From Galdieria partita (Eukaryota > Rhodophyta > Bangiophyceae > Galdieriales > Galdieriaceae), in NCBI GenBank assembly GCA_025991245.1, contig BQMJ01000037.1, forward strand, positions 146,501-210,500: a DNA stretch of 64,000 bases, written 5' to 3'. Below, piece by piece: positions 48,017 to 58,423 of this stretch; position 1 is the stretch's first letter, and the number at the start of each line of letters is the position of its first letter. Below the pieces are notes generated by a model. The model worked only from the letters and a program-made list of their open reading frames with translations. It was not told where the DNA came from and ran no database searches. The translations under genes were made by a program, and so were the position numbers.

Positions 48017-51000
48017 AGTCTATGGAATTGTTGAAACACCCACAAAAAAGAAATGTATAATAGACAGGAGTTTAGATTGGATGAAGCTATTTAAAGCATC
48101 AAAATGACGTTTCATTGAACGGAGCAATTCTCGACCATTATGCAAATTGTTTCTAATTTTGGAAATTTCCTTCCATTTCCATCCATTTGGCAAGCAACGT
48201 GGCAGCTTTGTTGACAATTCCTAAATTGGTAAGAGCCAAACGGAGAAAATGTAGCGTAATCACAAGCGACAGACTGTAAAGGGGTTATCCTTGTGACTTT
48301 GTAAATGCGCTGTTGCAAACTCAAAACTACTCTGAAAGTTTTGGTAGGACTAATGTTGTATACGGAACAAGACTAAGTAAATACAACAACAAAATTCTAT
48401 AAACAGTCAAAAGTATGCGTTTTCATTATTCTATTGAACTAAGAAACGTAAAAAGACTCTGCGGCTCCAAATCATTCCCAGTGGAGAGCGTCATTGTTGG
48501 ATAAATTCTTAGTGTATTAACTTGTTTCCACTCAAGCAAAAGTAAAAAGCTTGGAAAGTTTTTATACAGTCTCTTCTAAAAGAAAAACAAAGAATAAGTT
48601 TCTTTTTCTTTATAAGAAAAACAAACTTGGGAAATCAAGCGACACTAAAAATAGTAAATGGTGCTTTTTGAAGTAGAAGCTACGAATAGACCGACAGTCG
48701 TACTGTTCTCGCCAAATTTGTATCAATCAGAAGTTTTTCTAGAAAAGACTCGTATGTAGTGTGCTGAAAAGACAATAGCAAGTTGCTCTCTATCACGCAA
48801 CGAGTAAAAGCATTCTGTAATACAAAACCAGTTATTTTGCTGCTCTTATATTTCTAGAAGATACGACTGAAGCTATGAATCAACTTTTCTAAAGAGACAG
48901 ATTTAAGACTACAACCATTCGCTCGTATTCCTAACCACTTGAAATGATACACTTTGATTATCGCAACTTGAACTACTCAAAAGTCTTTCAGCTTTGAGCT
49001 ATTTCCACAGCAACAAAGCGCTCTTCAAGGATTTACCCAATAACTTATCCTGCTTTACAGTTTTTTAAAACTACGTTGTTAGCTTTGAAACATTTTTATG
49101 AGAAGAAATACAGAATAGTGGTGGTCTTTCCATTCCACGCATTTATTTCACTTGAACTATCGTACAAATTCTTATAAACTATTTTGAAGACGCTGCTTTG
49201 GAAATGCAACTTGTCATCTCTTTTGCAGCAGTTCAAACGACTTTTAAGTTGGATCTTGCGAATTGCAGCTCCTGAATTGGCAGTATTCCAACTTTCCAAA
49301 CAATCACTTCAATCCCTTTGCAATTGGATATCTTAGTAACATGTATCTATATTCTTTCATAGTTGTGGTTATTACAATGACCCTAGGTTACCACCGATCG
49401 ATAGGCACAGAGCCATGATACTGTAGGCTTGAACTGCTGCTTGACAATGCTAATGAAGCCTTTTAAACTTCAACTCTGATTCGTTGAATTCTATAAAGTT
49501 TGGTCTATATCTAACTTGATACAAGTATTGCTACATTTCTCAAAAGGCTTAAGCTTGTTTGCTGTTGACAGACGGGAGTAGTCTGTTCATCTCCAAATTT
49601 GTATTCACAGTTGCTATCGTATTTGTATCTTTTTTATCACAGAGATAGACCAAAGTCAAAAAAGAGTCGAACTTGTGGTTATCTTTGGAAGAAAGGAATC
49701 TTGAGGGTTCAATAGAACTTGATGACGAATCGTTCCTTGACACTGAACTATCCACCTTTTCTTGTCACATGTTTTGCCTCAACAAATACCACAACAGTAC
49801 GAATTCAAGTAACTTTCGAGATAAAACAAAAAACTGTAAATTTCGAAGAAATATCAGAATATGATCGCAACACTTTGAGACAAACACAAAGGACGTTTGA
49901 GAGCTCACGAGTTTCCAATGGAGAGTTTATAGACTTCTTATGATTGTCTCATTGATAGCCTTTCACGTTTTGGAAAATTACTGTGACAATACAAGAACTA
50001 TGTAGAGAAAAAAGTATTATAGACATTGCCGGTTTTGCCAGCAAGTGACTGAAGGACTATTCCTTGGTATATAGAGGTGTATCTATGAAGATTATTTCAC
50101 AATGTTTCGAGACCGAAATATTGAGAACAACAGATAATCTTTTCCGAAAAAATATTATTGAGAAAGTTGACCTTAATAAGATGGAATCCGCTTGTGAAAG
50201 CAATGACAAACCCATCCAGTGGAGTTCAAGTCATCAAGTGGTGGAGGCTTAGGAAAGAGTTTGAACTCTATTTGATTGCTATTTTTGGACTTTTTGGATT
50301 GCTCAGTACTTGGAGGAACAAACATTTTATGTGAAAAATATCCAGTTAAAGTTTCTGTGGCTAAGCTATGTCTTTCTATGATCAAATACGTAACAAAGAT
50401 AGATGAAAAACTTGGGCTGGAAATGTCCTTATGAGGAGGAGTTTGTTGAAGGTATCCATATTCAAGGAATGACTTTGATGGAATCGGTGGACTTGGGAAT
50501 AACCAAGAAAAAGCATGACGTTGACAGAAAACTGTCAAAGACTGGATGAACATAGCAAAGTTCTTAGAAGTGTAAACAAGGCAATAGACATCTACATTTA
50601 TTGCGACTCCTGTCCATGAATAGTGTTATTTTCTAGGCTATTCAGAGTACTGAAACTTCCAATGTTATTCTTAGCTTAATATTATTCTTTCATACTCTTC
50701 TTTTCATTATGTTCTTCATAGGCTCATTGTGCAATGCATATCATGACAAGGGTCTTGTTGTTATTCTTAAAGACGAAACTTTAAGGTTTTACAATTCTTC
50801 AACAAGAAATGTCATATCGGAGTCTTGGCTAAAGTATACTGAAAGTTGGGAATATGATAGATCAATATCACAAAGGCACAGGAGCATTGAAGTGAAGTTT
50901 ATATGAAAAGTTATTGTTTGTTGTTTGTTCTTTATCAAAGCTTACTCTAGAAGGATGGTGTCCAGAATATTTACTGAAATATCCATTTTCTCTCAATTCA

Positions 51001-51828
51001 GGTGATCTTGATATTTCGAAGGTACTTTGATTGACCCTATGATTGACTGGATGACAAACGAGTTGTGGTTATATATGCCATCCAACTTTGCTCGATGGAA
51101 TTTGATCTATTACAAAAACTTGCCGAAGAATGGTTTATATGTTTTCTTTTTCCCAATTATCGATAGCTTCGTTTTCAGATCATAACTACGGTAGCTCGCG
51201 TATTGAACACCATTTTGAAGGAAGTGAGTGTCGAATTTCACAACTTCTGAATGCTATTCGAGGCTCAACTCTCAAAATTATCAAATGGAAAGAATGGCCT
51301 TGAAGATGAGAAATTCTCAAAGGAAGAAAGTTGCTTCAGAACTCCCAAGAGTAGTAGTGAAAGGTCCGAACGGTATAGATTGCTCGGACAAAGTTCGTTT
51401 TATATATGTTTCGCCTTACAAATCTCAGAAGAAAGTGGATGCCAATCTGTCGTTTATCTATTTTATTGAATGGTCACCTGATCCCATTTTCAAAAGTTGC
51501 AAACGTTTGGAGGTGTTGGCCAATCGTGCTTTCCACTTCCACGCATTCGGAATGCGTAAGGCAAAGTTGGTTATTCCACACTTGAGAAACCTTTGATGTC
51601 CCAACACAAGATGCGTAAAAAGCACTCGAATCTTGCAACTTGCGGACTTTCAGTTGACAAGGGAATATTTGATCCTTCTAGTATGAATGCCTTTCAATCA
51701 TTCAATATTGCTATCCATGCCCAAACACAGAAAACGTTTTGTAACGATTATCCTCCATAAAAGACAATCTAATGTTCTATTTGAGTCTATTCTGAATACT
51801 TTTTGTGCTAACAAACGAAAGCAACCCA
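48017..51828. other. Gene-poor region, about 3.8 kb
   Basis: No confident gene. Two open stretches look slightly better than background. On the minus strand 50173-50553 encodes Pro/Ser-rich sequence (including KSKNSNQIEFKLFPKPPPLD). On the plus strand 51228-51596 encodes 122 residues (ELPRVVVKGPNGIDCSDKVR, FIYFIEWSPDPIFKSCKRL) and ends 230 bp before the NTPase-nuclease gene. Neither is recognised. Confidence 0.45.
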
Positions 51829-53970
51829 ATGAGCACAATTCACTGCTTAATTTTATTTTGGGCGACGATGAGTTTAGGTGAAAAGTGGGGAGTTGGCAGC
51901 TTCGTTCAGTTTGCTGTAGTTGACCGCGAAGAAGATGTGTATCGTGTGACAGAACAACTGTATCACCTTGAAAGTAACCGATATGAACTTAGGGCTGAAA
52001 CAAGCAGTCCTTTTTATCGCGCAACTGTCCCATTTGCGCCCCACTTATTTGGCTCCGGCAAAACGACGTTTTGCCTAAGCTATTTGGAGTTGGTGCAGAG
52101 GTTTCGTGAAACTTCCCTGTCGTCTTTTGCTTTAGACGGTTCCAGGAAAGAGTTTTTGGACAAGTTACGTGAAGCAGTTTTGCTTTATGTGGATTTGACA
52201 GAGCTCAAACCCACTGACCCGAAAGAAAAAAGTCTGGAGTGGGCTGTCTACTATCTAATAGTACAAGCTGCGTATGTGTCTATTGGGGAAGAACCGAAGG
52301 ATGAAGAAGACGTGTACAAGGAGTGTCGTACACGTGCCCATAAGCTAATTAAAAAAATCCGTGAAGTCTTAAACATGCGTACTGATCAGTTTCTTCTTGT
52401 TGCTTTTGATGAAGTTGGTGTGTTGGATACAAGAGGACAATATTTTGATCTAGAAGTGAATGACGAGGGTAGAGTTCGTCCATACAACGACTTTTTTGGT
52501 ATTGTTCGGGGACTCTGTAAACAAGACAATGTATTCTTTATTGTTGTTGGGAAAAGCAAGGGTTTAAGTATTAAGAATGATACAGCTTCAGTATCAAAGG
52601 TGTTATTACATTTTATTTCGCTATCACCGTTAAACTGGTCCAGTATCGTTGAATTCCTTGAAAAAAGTCACCTCAAAGTACAGACTCAATTTCGAGTTTG
52701 TGATATTCTATGTAATCGTTCTTTTTCAGTAAATGAGTTGGCAGAAGCACTATTGGAGTATACCGGTGGAGTTCCTGGTTTGCTTACTCGTGCAGTGAAT
52801 ATGCTTTTGAATTATGTAAAAACAAGAGGACAGCCTTTTAGGTCGAAAGAAGATTGTCTATCGTGTATGAAGGAGGATGGTTTTAGAACAGTTTGCTCTC
52901 AGCCGTTTGTAACACGTATATCAACTTTGGATGAGAGTAGAAGAAGTGTACTTGATATGCTACTAATGATGGCACTATATCGTATACCCTTCAAAGCGGA
53001 CGATGAACTCAACTCGGGGTCTTATTTATTTGATGTTGTTACTGAAATGGGATTCTATCGATATCCTATTGACGATAATACTTTCCAAGTTCTGTTTCCA
53101 AAAATGTTTATTAGAAATCTCAAAAACGCATCATCTTTCTCTTTATTAGAGAAGATACTTTTGGGATCACTTAATATGGAGCCAGTGGATTGTTTCTTTT
53201 CATCCAAATGTCGTGTATTTGAAGGAATTGTTGCTATACGACTTGTTTTGATGCTATCGTCAACAATACGAAATGAGTTTAGGGAGTTGTTGGGTAGATT
53301 ATCTGCCACATGGAAAAAAATGAAACTTCCTATCCATGGACCTTCACCTCTTCATTACATGATGTCGGTTAGTCGTGGTAAAACAAGGAGTGAATCAAAC
53401 AAGGAAGAGAAAACATTTGGATGTAATGAATGGAACGAGATTATTCACGAAGCACTTTGTTTTGACAAAGTCTATATTCCAGTGGAAGCGAATTCTTATA
53501 GTCCTGATATCATGTTCAAATTACAATCTCCCGATGACTCCAACGTTCTTATGGTGGGAGTTGCTTGTAAAGGTCGTTGGAAATCGGAAGGAATTGACTG
53601 GTCAGATATTATTGAAGAAGTTAAGAAATTTCTTGATCCTGTTTTTAATGAATTTTTATCCCAAGCATTGGAATGTTATCATTGTATGCTTATTATAGTT
53701 GGTACAAAATTAGCACTCAATGTTACAAGCCGGTTGGGTAACCAGAGTCGATGTTATACGAGTGGAATGCGTATTGGAGGGAATTCCTTTGAAATTCCTC
53801 CTAATTGTGAACTTGTTATTCTTTGTGAAAGAGATGTAGAAATGCTCATTGACAGAGAAATATTGAATGGACTTGAAAGAGCATTCTCGACGAGTGATAA
53901 TCCTCCTTTCGGGGATTTAGGATTCAACTTACTTCGAAGAGCCCGTGACAGTTTCATGAGTTGGCAATAA
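51829..53970 (+). CDS. CR-like (Crinkler/RHS-type) NTPase-nuclease protein, copy A
   Basis: Large intronless protein (713 residues from ATG 51829; ATG 51868 aligns with the conserved start of copy B). NTPase module: P-loop PFAPHLFGSGKTTF near residue 75, a helix block (REAVLLYVDLTELKPTDPKE), Walker B FLLVAFDEVG near 194, a sensor-type strand VFFIVVGKS, and the motif EYTGGVPGLLTRAVN near 312. The C-terminal part has the spacing of a PD-(D/E)XK nuclease: CRVFEG (Glu near 465), SPDIMFKL (Asp near 560), VGVACKGRW (Lys near 581). This order, STAND/AAA-like NTPase then restriction-nuclease-like domain, is that of the Crinkler/RHS effector class, which also includes trypanosome RHS proteins. Tail-to-tail with copy B. 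Cellular role unknown; the family is inferred from motifs, not a search. Confidence 0.72.
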   Translation: MSTIHCLILFWATMSLGEKWGVGSFVQFAVVDREEDVYRVTEQLYHLESNRYELRAETSSPFYRATVPFAPHLFGSGKTTFCLSYLELVQRFRETSLSSFALDGSRKEFLDKLREAVLLYVDLTELKPTDPKEKSLEWAVYYLIVQAAYVSIGEEPKDEEDVYKECRTRAHKLIKKIREVLNMRTDQFLLVAFDEVGVLDTRGQYFDLEVNDEGRVRPYNDFFGIVRGLCKQDNVFFIVVGKSKGLSIKNDTASVSKVLLHFISLSPLNWSSIVEFLEKSHLKVQTQFRVCDILCNRSFSVNELAEALLEYTGGVPGLLTRAVNMLLNYVKTRGQPFRSKEDCLSCMKEDGFRTVCSQPFVTRISTLDESRRSVLDMLLMMALYRIPFKADDELNSGSYLFDVVTEMGFYRYPIDDNTFQVLFPKMFIRNLKNASSFSLLEKILLGSLNMEPVDCFFSSKCRVFEGIVAIRLVLMLSSTIRNEFRELLGRLSATWKKMKLPIHGPSPLHYMMSVSRGKTRSESNKEEKTFGCNEWNEIIHEALCFDKVYIPVEANSYSPDIMFKLQSPDDSNVLMVGVACKGRWKSEGIDWSDIIEEVKKFLDPVFNEFLSQALECYHCMLIIVGTKLALNVTSRLGNQSRCYTSGMRIGGNSFEIPPNCELVILCERDVEMLIDREILNGLERAFSTSDNPPFGDLGFNLLRRARDSFMSWQ
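52183..52253. repeat. 71-nt block identical (inverted) to 56478-56548
   Basis: Within copy A these 71 bases are identical, base for base, to the reverse complement of 56478-56548 in copy B, although bases just outside differ at synonymous sites. They encode the LYVDLTELKP...AVYYL helix region. Likely a gene-conversion patch between the inverted paralogues. Confidence 0.85.
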
Positions 53971-54742
53971 AGTTGGAATTCTTATAATTCAAGTGTTCGT
54001 TCGATAATTGGCTCTGCGAGATGTGAATGAAATATGTTTGAAAACATTTTATAAGACATACTAGTTATATTCCATAACATGGGTTATTATCATGTCAATA
54101 GTTTACTACAAGTTGTATAATTGCTTGCATCTCTTTTGGTTTTTCACTGAATCTTCAAGCACATGTTTTTAAAATGAACTGATTGTCTGCTCCAGTATTG
54201 CTAGAGGAATATCGTAGTCTTGTTGGAATACTGTTGACTTGATGTTACCAGGAAATATAATACCAGCGACCATATTGCATTAACTTTTGAAACTCAGTTT
54301 TACTGGTGTCCAGCTCATGTAACGAACAAGAAAATCTAGTTGATAGCTCTAGAATTAACTTGTTGTCACTTTCCGAGTTTTCCTTTATTGGACTCATAAA
54401 ACGACGAAAAATATCTTGAAAGTGAAGATATAGTTGAATCCAATCTTGAAGACATTCTATGAAATGGTAAACAGAAAAACAAAGAGAGCTTAGTTTTTTC
54501 TCATTAATCACAAAGACATTGAATTTGTAACAGTAGACAACGAGTTCACAAGTAAACAACAATGAAATTGTACAGTTGCACTACTAAACTCGTTTCAGAA
54601 TTATTCGACGAAATACGATAGAATAGTACAAAAATAATGGAAAATTAGGAAAATTGACTTTCTTTACAAACGAGTTGAACCCTTCGAATACTTCTCAAAT
54701 GAACAAACCAACATGGATCCAAACAGCAATAAGATGCTATTT
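53971..54742. other. Spacer between convergent NTPase-nuclease paralogues
   Basis: AT-rich, about 770 bp. A minus-strand frame at 54245-54562 (105 residues) has no recognised motif. This is the axis of the inverted gene pair. Confidence 0.5.
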
Positions 54743-56998
54743 CTAAATATTTTTGGAAAGAGATAAAACCATTTCTTGCACTGTTGAAATTCCAATACTT
54801 CTCGAATGTGGATTATCCGTAGACTTGAAAGCACTCCTTAAACTCGACAAAATATCTTTACCAATAAAGTTTTCTACATCGGATTCAGAAAGAATGATCA
54901 ATTCACAATTACGAGGAATCCAGAAATCTCCTGCTACTCTATCGCCACAGGAATAACAATGACTAGAATGATTCAAGTCAGTTGCTACACTAGTCGATAG
55001 CTTAGTACTCATGATGATCAACATGCAATGCAATGTAGGATGAACAGTCAAGACTTGATCATGAACTGGTTTCAGAAACTTGCAAGCTTCATCCACTATT
55101 TCATTCCATCTAATACCATTAAAACTCCATCGTCCTTTACAAGCAATACCCACAATCAAATTCTGTTCGCTCGTTCTTCCGTGTAACTTGAATAATATAT
55201 CTGGACTACGAGATGTTGGCTCAAATGGAATATATATCTTTTCGAATTCTAACATTTCTTCCACAATTTTTTTCCAGTCATTGATATCGAATGTATCTCT
55301 CTCTACTTCTGATGTAGATGTAGTATAATGTATAGATTTCATATAGTAAGCAGTAGATTCAGAGGAAAACTTTACATTCATCTCATTCCAAATAGAAGAC
55401 AACTGACCAAGAATAGAAAACATCAAACTGTCTGTCGGGTGATAACAAAAATGTAAATAAAACACTGTGGCAACGAGACCTTCGAAAACTCGACATTTTG
55501 ATTCATAAAAGAATTCCACAGGCTGTGACTTGAGGGTTTGTAATAGTAACCATTCCAATCTATCATTGTTTACACTTTGCTCAATATATCTAATCAGTAA
55601 CTTGGGAATCAACACTTCATAACGTTCTTGATGGTTTTCATCTACAATCAACCGACGATAAAAGCACATATCTGTTACTAGATCAAACAGAAATACATCA
55701 AAAGTAGAGCTAAGGTGCACAAGCTCACCCAACTCAAACCGAATATGATATAATGCCAACAAAGTAAGCATTTTTAACAAACGATGACGCGTCTTGCTAA
55801 GACTAATCAAACGAGGCAACAATGGATCAACACAATAATTTGTTGCTATGGAATCATTCATTATCATCCAAAAGCTTTCTTTAGATAATAAAAAGTGGTC
55901 TTGTGATAATTTACAATGCAAAAGGTAGTTGATTGCTTTCACAAGTAAACCGGGAACACCACCAGTAAGTTCTAGTAACAATTCTGCAAGTTCATTGGTT
56001 GAAAAGTGTTGATGACAAAGGATTTGTGAAACTTTAGGACTCCCAGTAAACATAAAAGAAGAACTTTTCTCCAAATGTTCGATGATGCTATGCTTTTCAA
56101 GTGGTGAAAGAGGAATAAACGTCAACTCAACTCTGGATACTGAAATTGCGTAATTACGTATATTTAAGCCTTCACTTTTTCCAACAACAATAAAAAATAC
56201 ATTGTCTTCTTTACAGAGTCCCCGAATAATACCAAAAAAGTCGTTATATGGAAAAACTTTACCATCTTGGGTCCTTTCGAAATCAAAGTCGCCGTAACTT
56301 TCGTCTAGAGTACCAACTTCGTCAAAAGCAACAAGAAGAAACTGATCAGAAGAAATACCCAAAATCTTCCGCAGCTCAGGAAGTAAAAATTCTGGAAGAA
56401 GCGAGATTTTTTGGTATGCGTCTTGAGGACTCATAAGTGACAAACCCTTCTGCTTACAAGCAAAACGGTATAATAAGTAGTAGACAGCCCACTCCAGACT
56501 TTTTTCTTTCGGGTCAGTGGGTTTGAGCTCTGTCAAATCCACATAAAGTAAAACGGCTTCATGTAACTTGTCCAAAAAGGATCTCCTGCGGTCTTTTTCA
56601 CAATCACTTATGTTCTCAGGTCCTATTAGTGCTCTTTCACCCATGCTCCTCACGAGTTCTAAATAACTTTTTACGAATCGTGTCTTTCCACTTCCAAAGA
56701 GATGTGGGGCGAAAGGCATAACTGGCTTAAAAGAACGATCGAGTTCCCGGCGAACCTGCAACCCGTACAACTGTCCAGTTGTTAAGACAACGTCTTGCTC
56801 TCTACCTACTACAACAGTGTCATACATATCTTCTCGTTGGAAAACACTCGACATAGTAAGTGTTGAAATCGAGTCTGAAAAATGCGAACGCGAATTTTCC
56901 GAGAGAAAATGAAAATAGCTTCTCTTCTTCACAACTATTTCTATAGAACGAACTTCTTTGTTATTTATATTTCCAAACAATGATGGAACAAATTTCAT
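54743..56998 (-). CDS. CR-like (Crinkler/RHS-type) NTPase-nuclease protein, copy B
   Basis: 751-residue intronless paralogue of copy A. Shared motifs: PFAPHLFGSGKTRF, EAVLLYVDLTELKPTDPKEK, FLLVAFDEVGTLDE, NVFFIVVGKSEGLNI, LELTGGVPGLLVKAIN, CRVFEGLVA, SPDILFKLHG, VGIACKGRWSFNGI. Similarity is highest in the NTPase half and lower in the middle and C-terminal parts. It has about 48 extra N-terminal residues before ATG 56854, which aligns with ATG 51868 of copy A; the extension (KFVPSLFGNINNKEV) may or may not be translated. The two genes form a 5.2-kb inverted pair. Same family assignment and same uncertainty as copy A. Confidence 0.72.
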   Translation of the reverse strand: MKFVPSLFGNINNKEVRSIEIVVKKRSYFHFLSENSRSHFSDSISTLTMSSVFQREDMYDTVVVGREQDVVLTTGQLYGLQVRRELDRSFKPVMPFAPHLFGSGKTRFVKSYLELVRSMGERALIGPENISDCEKDRRRSFLDKLHEAVLLYVDLTELKPTDPKEKSLEWAVYYLLYRFACKQKGLSLMSPQDAYQKISLLPEFLLPELRKILGISSDQFLLVAFDEVGTLDESYGDFDFERTQDGKVFPYNDFFGIIRGLCKEDNVFFIVVGKSEGLNIRNYAISVSRVELTFIPLSPLEKHSIIEHLEKSSSFMFTGSPKVSQILCHQHFSTNELAELLLELTGGVPGLLVKAINYLLHCKLSQDHFLLSKESFWMIMNDSIATNYCVDPLLPRLISLSKTRHRLLKMLTLLALYHIRFELGELVHLSSTFDVFLFDLVTDMCFYRRLIVDENHQERYEVLIPKLLIRYIEQSVNNDRLEWLLLQTLKSQPVEFFYESKCRVFEGLVATVFYLHFCYHPTDSLMFSILGQLSSIWNEMNVKFSSESTAYYMKSIHYTTSTSEVERDTFDINDWKKIVEEMLEFEKIYIPFEPTSRSPDILFKLHGRTSEQNLIVGIACKGRWSFNGIRWNEIVDEACKFLKPVHDQVLTVHPTLHCMLIIMSTKLSTSVATDLNHSSHCYSCGDRVAGDFWIPRNCELIILSESDVENFIGKDILSSLRSAFKSTDNPHSRSIGISTVQEMVLSLSKNI

Positions 56999-58423
56999 GT
57001 TGAAATGTAGCTTTTAAGAACAAACGTTGCCTAGTTTTTTGTTATACACTGAGCACTATAACTTCTACCCCATTCATCATAATGATAGCTTCAGTTTGAA
57101 GCATTGGAATGAAAAGATTAGAGATACTACTAAAAAGAGGGGAAGAAAGGAAGAGTTCTTCTGGATTCTCATTGATGGAGGAGTTGAAAAATACAAATCT
57201 ATTTCATAGAACATTGGCTTACAATTCATTCTCCCAACAAGGCAACCATAAGCTGTAAACTTCATTGACAACTCGATTGCTGTTTCGTTTGGTTGATGCG
57301 ATGTCAAAATACATTTGTAGCAAGTGTAAACAGTTCGATTGTTCTCGTAAACTCTAGGAAACTTCTCTTCAGGCTGCAGGGCCAATAAATAATATGACAA
57401 TGCAACATAGCTAAATTCCAACTTTAACTTGTTTCACGTCTTGTTCAAGTAGTCTGATAGCAGATTTTGAAAATATCTCATTGAGTTGTTGCTTTTCTTT
57501 TATTCTTGTACTTTATGACGGTTTTACTAGAGCAGACAAGATTGGAAGAAACACTTGACAACTCAATTGGTTTCTCTACTATTCAAGTGCTCTTAGTCTT
57601 CCCAGAAATTTTGACGGTTGATTGTTGATATTTGGAGTGTGCCATTTTTGAAGTTTTCAGACTTTTTGAGTGTATAGAGAGTAAAGGAGATTGAGTATGT
57701 GTTGTTGACTGTTGCTGGATTGCTGTGTTTGTCAAGGTCAACTCACGGAAAGTTGTCTGCACGGGTACTTATTAAGTTCTAATGATACGAAGTCATTGAG
57801 AGCTCTCCTATACAGAATTGACAAGTAGATAGAGTCAATAATTGATCCTCCATTTCTTTGAGATTCAATTACACTCTATGGATTATGAAACACTTGATCT
57901 GTACATAAACTGATTTAAAGGCTGATTAGTTGTCTTTTATCAGCATATTTGCCTTCAAAATGACAACTTATGTGTCATTGTTAATAGGTGATTGGTTCTC
58001 TTTGTGATTGATGATTTCTCCTCCAACAATTTCATTAACAAAGATTCGTTGATCTGACAGACTTTAAGAGCTTCCTGAATACTTTCTGAAAGATCGCTTG
58101 GCTGAAAAACATGTCTCCAAGTTTGAAACAATGTGATTCTATACAACTGGAGATACCCAATAAAGACGCTCTCCAAAGCTGGGTACTTGAAATTGAGGTT
58201 GTGTGTTGATTTTCATCCAAAGTGCTAAAAATGACTTTGTTTAGGATATGTACATCTTCTATTATTGTAAACCAATCATCCATATCAGACTTTCTGCTTC
58301 CACAATGATTCATCATTGGCTTGCCAGTCAAGCAAATAAAATATTAAAACATATCATTTATCATAGTCTTTGTAAATCGTAAAGCTCAAAACAACTCTGC
58401 TTCCATCAAAGGATCGTAAAACA
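56999..58423. other. Gene-poor spacer with first copy of a degenerate direct repeat
   Basis: No gene recognised. About 57660-57975 resembles 61420-61720 in the same orientation (see repeat entries). Short minus-strand frames at 57955-58331 have no motifs. Confidence 0.5.
57660..57975 (+). repeat. Degenerate direct repeat, copy 1
   Basis: Collinear short matches with 61420-61720, for example AGAGTCAATAATTGAT here and AGAGTCAACAACTGAT there, and TACTTATTAAGT against TACTTATCATGT, in the same order and spacing. It reads as an old, non-coding duplication. The edges are approximate, by eye. Confidence 0.5.
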
